From: CAMLDH01 sp966250375
GTDB taxonomy: Bacteria > Pseudomonadota > Gammaproteobacteria > Burkholderiales > Burkholderiaceae_D
Assembly: GCA_966250375.1 (NCBI GenBank)
Contig: CBINHE010000164.1
Coordinates: 1-5,934 of the forward strand
DNA: 5,934 nt
Direction of reading: 5' to 3'
Part shown: positions 1-5,298 of the stretch, one piece after another
Layout: each line of letters starts with the position of its first letter
Position numbering within the stretch: position 1 is the first letter of the stretch
Notes under the pieces: model-generated
What the model saw: the letters and a program-made list of their open reading frames with translations, nothing else
What the model was told of the DNA's origin: nothing
Database searches by the model: none
Translations under genes and position numbers: made by a program

Positions 1-270
1 TCATTCACTTGGCATTCTTGGCGATGCTGCTCAGAAGATCGTGAACACGCTCTTACAACCGAGCCAGTTGACGCGCCCACCAAAAATCTATCTGAATCTC
101 AGCAGAAAAAGGCATGTCAATGTGCCGCTGACTTTTTAAATAAACCAAAAAATCATTCAAAAATTGCTAAGCAGGCACAGGCTGGGATGGATAGATACCC
201 TGGAACCGAAAGAGCAAAAGAATTGGAAAAGGTACGTGAACTTGCAAATAAAGGGGTATTTGTTAAATGA
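1..270 (+). CDS. 3' end of a possible polymorphic-toxin (Rhs-tip-like) gene, partial
   Basis: The frame beginning at base 1 is open from the window edge to the TGA at 268-270, giving 89 C-terminal residues; the start lies outside. The last 50 or so residues are hydrophilic and charged (ending GTERAKELEKVRELANKGVFVK in part) with no membrane segment or catalytic motif I can name. Its stop overlaps the ATG of the next gene (ATGA, 267-270), which implies translational coupling. With an AT-rich gene directly after it and an Rhs core remnant after that, the simplest reading is the tip of a toxin with its immunity gene; this is inference from layout. The first 45 residues are odd (rich in Trp and Cys), and frame 2 is also open to a TAA at 137-139 with a more natural composition. 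The first 139 bases may therefore belong to another frame, or a frameshift may lie near base 100. Confidence 0.5.
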   Translation, partial: SFTWHSWRCCSEDREHALTTEPVDAPTKNLSESQQKKACQCAADFLNKPKNHSKIAKQAQAGMDRYPGTERAKELEKVRELANKGVFVK

Positions 271-926
271 AAAAATCTACACTTATTCAGCCAGTGCTGC
301 ACACTTCCATAGATCAACTGTTATATATTTTCTTAACAGAAAAATATATATCAAATCCCAATATTCTTGGTTTACGCAATTTCTCCATTGATGAATTAGT
401 AAAAAATTCATTTGAAATGACGGGCGATAGTTTTTATTGTTTATACGAGAAAAGCTACAAACTTGCAGATTTAAATTCATATATAAATGTAAAAAACTAT
501 TTTCATAACAATGAATTTATTTCAAATGGCATCGATTTGACCAATGGCAGAATATGCACTGAGTTATCTAATTTTTGCAAAAGATATGGTGCATCAATGC
601 CAATCCACTCAATAGAACTTCTTTTGGATGATTCGCTTAATTATGGTTCATTGATTGTTAATGAATTCCTCGACGTAAGGTTTGGAAAATTAAAAAAGTC
701 CAAAAACAAGAAAAAATTTCATTTAACTGGAATTTCGACTGACTACGAACGCCCTTCCAATGGAATTGAAAGAAAAATCAATACACATGGGGCACAAATT
801 ATGAAAGAGAAATTTTCCTTTTATCATGCATTAGAAAAATTTAAAAACAACCCTGCAATTAGAGAACTTGTAACGTGTGTGATGAAAAACTTTCCTCATG
901 CCATTTCTCACATTGAAAAGGTTTAA
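267..926 (+). CDS. AT-rich hypothetical protein, candidate immunity protein
   Basis: A 219-residue protein I do not recognise. The ATG at 267 overlaps the preceding stop by ATGA, and a purine-rich AAAGGGG at 250-256 sits about 10 bases upstream, which supports this start. The sequence is rich in Lys, Asn, Ile and Phe, with no signal peptide, no clear membrane helix and no conserved cofactor motif, so a soluble cytoplasmic protein is likely. A very basic patch (KLKKSKNKKK) lies near residues 144-153. Its base composition is strikingly AT-rich, unlike the GC-rich genes from 1300 onward, a sign of horizontal transfer. Position directly behind a possible toxin tip and before an Rhs core fragment suggests an immunity protein that binds and neutralises that toxin; no sequence motif proves it. 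It could instead be an unrelated cargo gene. Confidence 0.75.
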   Translation: MKKSTLIQPVLHTSIDQLLYIFLTEKYISNPNILGLRNFSIDELVKNSFEMTGDSFYCLYEKSYKLADLNSYINVKNYFHNNEFISNGIDLTNGRICTELSNFCKRYGASMPIHSIELLLDDSLNYGSLIVNEFLDVRFGKLKKSKNKKKFHLTGISTDYERPSNGIERKINTHGAQIMKEKFSFYHALEKFKNNPAIRELVTCVMKNFPHAISHIEKV

Positions 927-965
927 CCGATAACGCTCCCCAAGCCCGCTGTGCGAGCACCATAA

Positions 966-1102
966 GCGCGCCTCACCTGGAATGCCGAGCACCAGTTACA
1001 GGAAGCCCTGTTACGCGCCACGGCGTGACGCAAACGACGCGCCATGCGTACGATGCGCTGGGGCTGCGCATCAGGAAGAGCGACACGTTCGGCAGTACGG
1101 AC
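966..1102 (+). pseudogene. Rhs core (YD-repeat) remnant, frameshifted
   Basis: Two frames together spell a stretch of Rhs core. Bases 966-1013 read ARLTWNAEHQLQEALL; then the frame shifts and 1016-1102 read RHGVTQTT followed by RHAYDALGLRIRKSDTFGST and D. The YDALG.RIRK and DTFGSTD patterns are characteristic of Rhs/YD-repeat shells, which encapsulate the toxin tip in contact-dependent or T6SS-delivered effectors. The joint is explained by two extra bases in CGCG at 1014-1017: removing CG restores EALLRHGVTQTT. Upstream the frame meets TAA at 963-965, and downstream the similarity stops near 1102, before TAG at 1118. It is a short non-functional leftover of a displaced Rhs cassette, not a gene that makes protein. 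Confidence 0.75.
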
Positions 1103-1142
1103 TTGGAAAGACCGTGCTAGCGTGGGGAAACAGAAGTGTAAC

Positions 1143-1150
1143 GGAGGAGG
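1143..1150 (+). promoter_or_regulatory. Strong Shine-Dalgarno for the interrupted gene at 1160
   Basis: GGAGGAGG lies 9 bases before the ATG at 1160. It is the best ribosome binding site in the window and is the main reason to treat the short reading frame after it as the genuine start of a gene. Confidence 0.5.
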
Positions 1151-1159
1151 TTTCCCTAT

Positions 1160-1252
1160 ATGATTCCGCAGAAAGTAAAAGATTATTTGGCGAAAGAGAC
1201 TGGCGATGTTCTGAGGCAGGGCTTTGTTCGGCAGGGTCTTGCGCAGATGTAA
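1160..1252 (+). pseudogene. 5' end of an unknown gene, cut by the insertion sequence
   Basis: From the ATG at 1160 the frame reads MIPQKVKDYLAKETGDVLRQ, a natural-looking amphipathic N-terminus. At about codon 20 it runs into the left terminal repeat of the IS element (from 1219), after which it adds ten residues encoded by the IS and stops at TAA 1250-1252. The original gene is therefore truncated, and any product would be a 30-residue chimera. I do not recognise the family. The sequence right of the IS (from 2335) does not obviously continue this protein, so its remainder has probably been lost. Position after an Rhs fragment would suit an immunity or small cargo gene, but that is a guess. 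Confidence 0.4.
1219..1237 (+). repeat. Left terminal inverted repeat of the IS element
   Basis: GGGCTTTGTTCGGCAGGGT, pairing with 2316-2334 at 18 of 19 bases; the single difference is T at the fifth position versus C. Confidence 0.88.
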
Positions 1253-1294
1253 TATGTGAGGAAAATACGTTTTTTCAAAAACGGGAAGCATTGA

Positions 1295-2290
1295 ATGCCG
1301 TATAAAGAGAAAGAGAAGTCAGGGGAAGCGAGAAAGCGGAAGAAGCCGGATTATCGAGTCACGAACTGGCCTGAGTACAATCTAAGCCTGAAAAAGCGGG
1401 GGATGATCAGCCTGTATGTTCCATGCGGGGATCTGAAGGCGCAGTTCATCAATGACAAGCTTTATGTCAATGGGATTTCAGGGCAAGAGCCCACGTATCG
1501 TAAGGCGTATATCGAGCTGATTTATACCTTCTACCGATTGCATGGATGGGGGATGCGGCAAATCAAAGGCTACATGGAGGACTACTGGGCTACGCGCGGC
1601 CTGGACATACCGGTGCCGAGCTTTGGGCATTTGAGCGACCGGTTTGCGAATTTAAACGTCAGCGTCCAGCAGCGCTGCCAGCGGCTGGCAAAACGCCTGG
1701 CCAACGGCGAAGCCGTGGACATTTTCATCGATAGCACCGGCATGAGTTTTGGCCGGGCCAGCCAGTGGTACGAAGTGAAATACGGAACAAAGCCGAACCG
1801 CACGCCGTGGCGCCAGATGCATCTGGCGATCGATCCAGCGATGAACGTTCATGGGATTGCCATCACTGACACCGAGGTGTCCGATAGCGAAGGGATGGAG
1901 CTCGTCATGCCCGTCCAAACGCCGATTGCCAAGGCGATTGCGGACGGCGCCTACTACAGCATCGAGCGCGTCGAAGCCTTGTTCAACGCGAGCGTGCTGC
2001 CGGTGATTCCGCCGCCGTCTCACGCTGTGGTGCATGGCAAGGACAACACCACCTGGCACGACGCCCTCGTTCAATACATCCAGGAGAAAGGCATCTATGC
2101 CTTCCATAAAAAATACGGCTATGGTCTGCGTTCCCTGGTCGAAGCGCAAATCTCCCGCATCAAGCGTTGCCTCGGCTCGACCCTGAAGACGCAAAAAATC
2201 GGGTCGCAAAAAGGCGAAGGCGTCATCATCGCCAACATCCTTAATCTCTGGAATTCCTTCGGCAGACCTGTTTCTGTAAAGAAGGCATAA
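1295..2290 (+). CDS. IS5-family DDE transposase
   Basis: A 331-residue transposase, intact and of normal length. It catalyses cut-and-paste or replicative movement of the element that carries it, acting on the terminal repeats at 1219-1237 and 2316-2334. The N-terminal YRVTNWPEYNLSLKKRG (residues 20-36) is a typical opening of IS903-like members of the IS5 family. The catalytic triad reads as D146 (IFIDSTG), D217 (AIADGAY) and E283 (LVEAQISRIKR), and the order and spacing fit a DDE_Tnp_1 RNase H-like fold. The start follows directly after an in-frame TGA (1292-1294), with GGGAAG at 1283-1288 as ribosome binding site. A weak TAATAT at 1250-1255 could serve as a -10 element. With an undamaged triad and recognisable ends the element may still be mobile. 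Confidence 0.93.
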   Translation: MPYKEKEKSGEARKRKKPDYRVTNWPEYNLSLKKRGMISLYVPCGDLKAQFINDKLYVNGISGQEPTYRKAYIELIYTFYRLHGWGMRQIKGYMEDYWATRGLDIPVPSFGHLSDRFANLNVSVQQRCQRLAKRLANGEAVDIFIDSTGMSFGRASQWYEVKYGTKPNRTPWRQMHLAIDPAMNVHGIAITDTEVSDSEGMELVMPVQTPIAKAIADGAYYSIERVEALFNASVLPVIPPPSHAVVHGKDNTTWHDALVQYIQEKGIYAFHKKYGYGLRSLVEAQISRIKRCLGSTLKTQKIGSQKGEGVIIANILNLWNSFGRPVSVKKA

Positions 2291-2315
2291 CTCCGTCTTC
2301 CGCCAAGCTTGACGC

Positions 2316-2334
2316 ACCCTGCCGAACAAGGCCC
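2316..2334 (-). repeat. Right terminal inverted repeat of the IS element
   Basis: Read on the minus strand it is GGGCCTTGTTCGGCAGGGT, the partner of 1219-1237. Confidence 0.88.
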
Positions 2335-2360
2335 ATCTGCATTGCCTTCCCTAAAAAACG

Positions 2361-2630
2361 ATGAACTCTATCAAGCATATTGTTGAAACACTCCCGCCGG
2401 TGGAAACCCTGGTGCAATTTGCGGAACTGGCACGAGAGGTCGGCGTTCCCCTCGACCTCAAGGGCTTGCCGATGCCCGTCTATTTGCACAACAAAACCAT
2501 GCAAGTGCATGGCCCGCAAAACAGCCTGCGTAAATTGATCTTCGTGGCGCCGGTGCTGGTCGCGGCGGAGCAGCTGGCCGGAGAGCAGGAAACGCCAGCG
2601 CCCAAGCGATACAGGGTGGATGTGACATGA
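2361..2630 (+). CDS. Hypothetical protein, probably a gene fragment
   Basis: Eighty-nine residues from ATG 2361 to TGA 2628-2630, starting only 27 bases after the right end of the IS. No Shine-Dalgarno sequence is visible (CCCTAAAAAACG precedes the ATG) and an in-frame TAA lies at 2352-2354, so this may be the surviving internal part of a gene whose 5' portion was lost. The protein has a natural composition with segments such as VETLVQFAELAREVGVPLDL, but no domain I recognise and no lipase GxSxG motif. Its stop overlaps the next ATG, but exactly here sits a 5-base tandem duplication (TGACA twice, 2623-2632). Removing one copy joins this frame to the next as RVDVTPMDQNQLSV. It may be the remnant of an effector gene that stood before the adaptor-like gene at 2857; that is inference. 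Confidence 0.5.
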   Translation: MNSIKHIVETLPPVETLVQFAELAREVGVPLDLKGLPMPVYLHNKTMQVHGPQNSLRKLIFVAPVLVAAEQLAGEQETPAPKRYRVDVT

Positions 2631-2632
2631 CA
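2623..2632 (+). repeat. 5-bp tandem duplication TGACATGACA, possible frameshift site
   Basis: Two adjacent copies of TGACA (2623-2627 and 2628-2632) create both the TGA that ends one frame and the ATG that begins the next. A 5-base duplication shifts the frame by two, exactly the relation between the frames at 2361 and 2627. This suggests one ancestral gene rather than two coupled genes. Confidence 0.45.
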
Positions 2633-2875
2633 CCGATGGATCAGAATCAGTTATCTGTGGGTCGGCCCTACTTGGCCGAGCAGCTTGCCCAAAATCCCGT
2701 GCGCATGCTGGAAGCGACGCAGCTGCACATCCGTGAACGGCATCAACTGGTGCCATCCCGCCTCTCCCGGGAGACACCAATTGGCGCAGGAGCACAAGAC
2801 CTGCCACAGGCAGCGGCTGGCCGCCATATCTCATCTCACGCCGAAAGACCCGGTTCATGCTGTTCCGTTTCCTGA
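2627..2875 (+). CDS. Short hypothetical reading frame, likely continuation of the preceding fragment
   Basis: Eighty-two residues from ATG 2627 to TGA 2873-2875, overlapping the start of the next gene by 19 bases. The first half, MTPMDQNQLSVGRPYLAEQL and on to about residue 45, looks like real protein. The second half (SRETPIGAGAQDLPQAAAG and beyond) looks like out-of-frame translation. From about 2765 a different frame (the one of the 2361 reading frame) reads more naturally, for example LAQEHKTCHRQRLAAISHL, followed by TPKDPV, ending near the start of the next gene. A second frameshift between about 2750 and 2785 is therefore plausible, and the whole 2361-2870 stretch may be one decayed gene. 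Family not recognised. Confidence 0.4.
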   Translation: MTPMDQNQLSVGRPYLAEQLAQNPVRMLEATQLHIRERHQLVPSRLSRETPIGAGAQDLPQAAAGRHISSHAERPGSCCSVS

Positions 2876-4362
2876 TATTCGCGATCGTCGTTGCCTGCTG
2901 GATCGCTTTCCTGTGGTTCGGCCTGCGCATCGACTGGCGCGCCTGGTCCCATCTCGCGCTACTGGCCGTGCACTTGCTGCCGCCCGTCGCCGCCTGCCTG
3001 ACAGGATGGGCGGTCCACCAACTCATTCGGCGCAGGAAGCTGCGGCAAGCCAAGGAGCGCAGACAGGCGGCGCGGGCGAAACGGCAAGCCGTGCGGGAAG
3101 CGGCGCGCCAACAGCATGCGCAAGAGATGCGGAATCGCCGCTTCGGCTGCGATTGCCGGGCCGTCGCCATCCGCGACTTGGCCGTGCAGGAAGAACCGGC
3201 CTGGTCCGATGATGCTGTCCTGCTGCAGCAGACCGTGACGGCGCAAGCAAGGAGAGATGGCTTCGCCGATACGGGCATGCTGGAGGCGCTGGAGCCGGCT
3301 ATCGCCGAGGCGCTGCGCCATGTGTACCAACAGTGCGGTGCTGCCGCCGCCTTCCCCCTCTATCTGCAGCCGCCCGCCGAGCTTGCCGCTGGCGAAATCA
3401 TCCAGCGCGTGCGGTCCCTGCATGCGCGCCTGATCGAGGAACTGGCGCTGCCGCTCAAGCGACGAGATGGCGTGCCTGCCATCCTGTATCTGCCCTCCGG
3501 CGCCAGTGCTGCGGACAGCATGGTCGGATTGTTCGACAACACGCCCGATCTACCCGGCGCGATCGTGCTCGCCTTCGATTCCCCCTTGTGGTGGGCACAG
3601 GAAGAGGACACGCCAGACCAGAACGAACTGGAAAGGCAACAACGGCTCGGCAAGCCCGGCCATGGCGTGTTCGCGCTGCTGGTCACGCATCCCGACCTGC
3701 CGGCCATGCTGGAGCATGCTTCCCGCCATCCCGAGGAAGTCAACAGCATGACGCCCTTCTGGGAAAAGCTGCCGCAGCTGCAAGGCCATCAGGCTTTGCT
3801 AATGTTAGTGCCGGCAGCATTACGGGAAGAAATGGCGCACCTGACACCGCTGGCACGCCTTCATCGTCCCGCGCATGCCGGAGCGGATACGAAAGGAAAG
3901 CGCGGCCGGGAACTATCGGAGACGATGAGAATGCTGCTGGAGCACGTGCGCATCCACGCCGGCCTGGTCGAGGTGCCGTTTGCTCCCAATGCAGGAGGCG
4001 ATGTGCCGGCACAGGGAAAAGACAAGAAAGCGGACCGTGCCGATTGCGGCTGGCTGGTGCATAACGCCGGCACAGGCGAGTACGCGAAGAGGCGCTTGCC
4101 CGCGATCGGCAGCGCCTTGCTGTATTTCGGCAGCGATTTGAATCCGGTCGAGACGGCGACGAATCTGGCGGGCACGACCGGCTATCTGGGCAGGGCAACG
4201 TCTGTGGGCATGCTGGCATTGGCCCTGGCCCGGGTGCAGGCGCTGCAAATGCCGGTGCTGTGCGTGGAGTTCCTGGAGCAGCACGGCATTACACTTGCAA
4301 TGCTAATGCCCGTTGGCGAGACTGCCGGCCAGGCGCCGCAGACAGCAACTCAGCCCGCATAA
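2857..4362 (+). CDS. Membrane-anchored T6SS-associated protein, DUF2875/Tla3-like (tentative)
   Basis: An intact 501-residue protein. ATG 2857 is the only usable start, because the frame has been open only since the stop at 2734-2736 and holds no other ATG, GTG or TTG; the ribosome binding site is weak (GAAAG, 2843-2847). Two hydrophobic helices (about residues 3-23 and 30-57) anchor it in the inner membrane. A highly basic, Ala/Gln/Arg-rich helical stretch follows (58-95, likely cytoplasmic), then a large soluble domain to the C-terminus. The latter contains YLPSGASAADS (211-221), GAIVLAFDSPLWW (234-246), LFALLV-like and WEKLP segments, and a Gly-rich NLAGTTGYLGRATSVGMLAL run (436-455). I place it tentatively with the DUF2875 proteins, whose studied member Tla3 of Pseudomonas aeruginosa adapts the lipase effector Tle3 to VgrG. 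The assignment is from memory of family size, anchor layout and locus context, helped by the nearby PAAR gene. No lipase or VgrG gene is in the window. Confidence 0.55.
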   Translation: MLFRFLIFAIVVACWIAFLWFGLRIDWRAWSHLALLAVHLLPPVAACLTGWAVHQLIRRRKLRQAKERRQAARAKRQAVREAARQQHAQEMRNRRFGCDCRAVAIRDLAVQEEPAWSDDAVLLQQTVTAQARRDGFADTGMLEALEPAIAEALRHVYQQCGAAAAFPLYLQPPAELAAGEIIQRVRSLHARLIEELALPLKRRDGVPAILYLPSGASAADSMVGLFDNTPDLPGAIVLAFDSPLWWAQEEDTPDQNELERQQRLGKPGHGVFALLVTHPDLPAMLEHASRHPEEVNSMTPFWEKLPQLQGHQALLMLVPAALREEMAHLTPLARLHRPAHAGADTKGKRGRELSETMRMLLEHVRIHAGLVEVPFAPNAGGDVPAQGKDKKADRADCGWLVHNAGTGEYAKRRLPAIGSALLYFGSDLNPVETATNLAGTTGYLGRATSVGMLALALARVQALQMPVLCVEFLEQHGITLAMLMPVGETAGQAPQTATQPA

Positions 4363-4400
4363 GGAGGCATACCGGACGCCTCGCGCTGCCCGGCGCCTCC
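4363..4400. terminator. Imperfect inverted repeat between convergent genes
   Basis: GGAGGC (4363-4368) pairs with GCCTCC (4395-4400), with an inner CCGG pairing with CCGG, in the 40-base gap between two convergent stops. It lacks a clear T-run on either side, so it is only a candidate bidirectional terminator. Confidence 0.3.
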
Positions 4401-4402
4401 GT

Positions 4403-4669
4403 TCAGCCGCTGTTCGATGTGCCTTGGCTGGCGATCAGCGCAGCTCCGCAGGCGGTCATGTCACCCTGACGCGCCGCCGCGCTGCCATCGATGATCGTGC
4501 CGCTGTCGCCGGAGACGATCGGGTTGGGGCCATGTCCGGGGATCGGGCACACCGTCATGTCGCCGACACGGGCAGGCGGCTTGCCATCCACCATGGTGGC
4601 GGGCGCAGCGGAGACGACCGTGCCGCCATGCGTGGTCTTGTCGCCGAGACGAATGATGGGTTTGGACAT
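4403..4669 (-). CDS. PAAR domain protein, T6SS spike tip
   Basis: An 88-residue single-domain PAAR protein. Such proteins cap the VgrG trimer, sharpen the T6SS spike and recruit effectors. The two PAAR-type motifs are PPARVGD (31-37) and AAARQGD (64-70), each followed by Met-Thr. H14, C41, H46 and C74 (in THGG, CPIPGHG and TACG) are the expected candidates for the metal site at the tip. No extension carries a toxin domain, so it is a cargo-free tip or an adaptor partner. The start at 4669 (MSKPIIRLGD) is chosen because AAGGAA lies 9 bases before it (4679-4684) and the PAAR fold begins here; the longer frame back to 4888 adds low-complexity, unlikely sequence. It converges on the 2857-4362 gene, whose T6SS assignment it supports. 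Confidence 0.92.
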   Translation of the reverse strand: MSKPIIRLGDKTTHGGTVVSAAPATMVDGKPPARVGDMTVCPIPGHGPNPIVSGDSGTIIDGSAAARQGDMTACGAALIASQGTSNSG

Positions 4670-4684
4670 GGAAATGCGTTCCTT

Positions 4685-4717
4685 AAAAAATGAAAGGCCT
4701 GCCGATGAAAGGCAGGC
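4685..4717 (-). terminator. Terminator-like hairpin in the PAAR leader
   Basis: On the minus strand GCCTGCC pairs perfectly with GGCAGGC (4711-4717 with 4697-4703) around a 7-base loop. It is followed by CTTTCATTTTTT, giving the form of a rho-independent terminator. It ends right against the AAGGAA ribosome binding site of the PAAR gene. It could stop transcripts coming from the right, or act as an attenuator in the PAAR leader. Confidence 0.45.
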
Positions 4718-4734
4718 TATTATTACCGCAACAA

Positions 4735-4743
4735 ATTGTAGCA
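4735..4743 (-). promoter_or_regulatory. Possible extended -10 promoter element for the PAAR gene
   Basis: The minus strand reads TGCTACAAT, an extended -10 (TGnTACAAT) about 65 bases before the PAAR start codon, in AT-rich sequence. No good -35 box is seen at the normal distance. A transcript from here would begin just before the terminator-like hairpin. Confidence 0.35.
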
Positions 4744-5298
4744 AATTGATAATGTCGTGTATGCCTGAAGTTTCCTTTTCTTTCCTGAACAAAGCATGAA
4801 AATCCGCACCGGCAAAGACAAGGCGTGGTATGGCAGGCATTGTCAACTTGTTGGGACGTAAAGTCGGCAGTGGGGAAACCGAGCCCAAATAGGCGCGATA
4901 AGGAAACGATCAAGCGGCGATTATTGAATATTTTCTACACCGGTGACCTCATTCCAGAGTGAAAAAGCCGCAGTCCGGACGGACCGGTACTGCACTGTCG
5001 ATAGGCGGTGGCGCTGACAGCGGAAGGCATTGTTGATGGGGCCGTCAAAACTGTTAGCAATAAATTGCGCTTTTGCATCAATAGGTTACGCCTCACTAAC
5101 ACAACTGGTTGCGGGTATTGAGCCCCAGCGTCGAATGCGATGTGGATTTGGGATTTTTGGGGAATCGGAGCCGGCAGCACGATAGAACTGGAGGTGAATT
5201 ATTGGCTGCTTGCGAACGATCCAGGCGGATTTGTGATGGTGCGGGCGAGCGTCATCCTGGCGCGATGCGCCGAGCCTGAAAAATGCGCGAGTGTTGAT
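4744..5298. other. Gap without an intact gene; possible remnants on the plus strand
   Basis: No intact, convincing gene is visible on either strand. On the plus strand several short open pieces follow one another. Frame 1 up to TGA 4957-4959 ends in KETIKRRLLNIFYTGDLIPE. Bases 4956-5010 in the next frame read VKKPQSGRTGTALSIGGG. Bases 5005-5118 in frame 1 read AVALTAEGIVDGAVKTVSNK and more before a TGA at 5119-5121. Frame 1 then continues open from 5122 with MWIWDFWGIGAGST at 5140. The middle pieces join smoothly across a small frameshift near 5010, as a decayed gene would, but I recognise no family. The right edge, somewhere between about 5245 and 5298, should hold the end of the insertion sequence that follows; its exact end cannot be set because the partner end is outside the window. 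Confidence 0.35.

Larger units (their letters stand above)
1219..2334 (+). mobile_element. Complete IS5-family insertion sequence, about 1.1 kb
   Basis: The element is bounded by inverted repeats: left GGGCTTTGTTCGGCAGGGT (1219-1237), right the complement of GGGCCTTGTTCGGCAGGGT (2316-2334), matching at 18 of 19 positions. It holds one transposase gene, starting 76 bases from the left end and stopping 44 bases from the right end, as usual for IS5-family elements of this size. The flanking bases (...GAGGCA before, ATCTGC... after) do not form a direct repeat of 2 to 9 bases. Either the true ends differ slightly or one flank has been exchanged or deleted since insertion. It interrupts the small gene that starts at 1160. 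Confidence 0.88.

Noticed and set aside
982..1305. 107-residue plus-strand open frame and the opposing 923-1291 minus frame
   Set aside because: The Rhs similarity lies in the two other plus frames, and these frames cross the IS end with no natural protein character.
1652..2329. 225-residue minus-strand open frame in the IS
   Set aside because: Antisense to the intact transposase with its DDE triad.
2241..3278. 345-residue minus-strand open frame
   Set aside because: It lies opposite the IS end, the 2361 fragment and the DUF2875-like gene, has Arg/Cys/Ser-rich shadow composition, and shows no domain.
4403..4888. Longer 161-residue version of the PAAR protein
   Set aside because: The extra 73 residues are an unlikely N-terminus with no ribosome binding site. 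The PAAR fold starts at MSKPIIRLGD with AAGGAA at the right spacing, and the extension would read through the terminator-like hairpin.
4935..5180. 81-residue minus-strand open frame
   Set aside because: No ribosome binding site, no recognisable motif, and low-quality composition.
5259..5271. GGCGC-GAT-GCGCC palindrome as the exact end of the second IS
   Set aside because: The partner end lies outside the window, so the boundary cannot be confirmed; a short palindrome alone is weak evidence.
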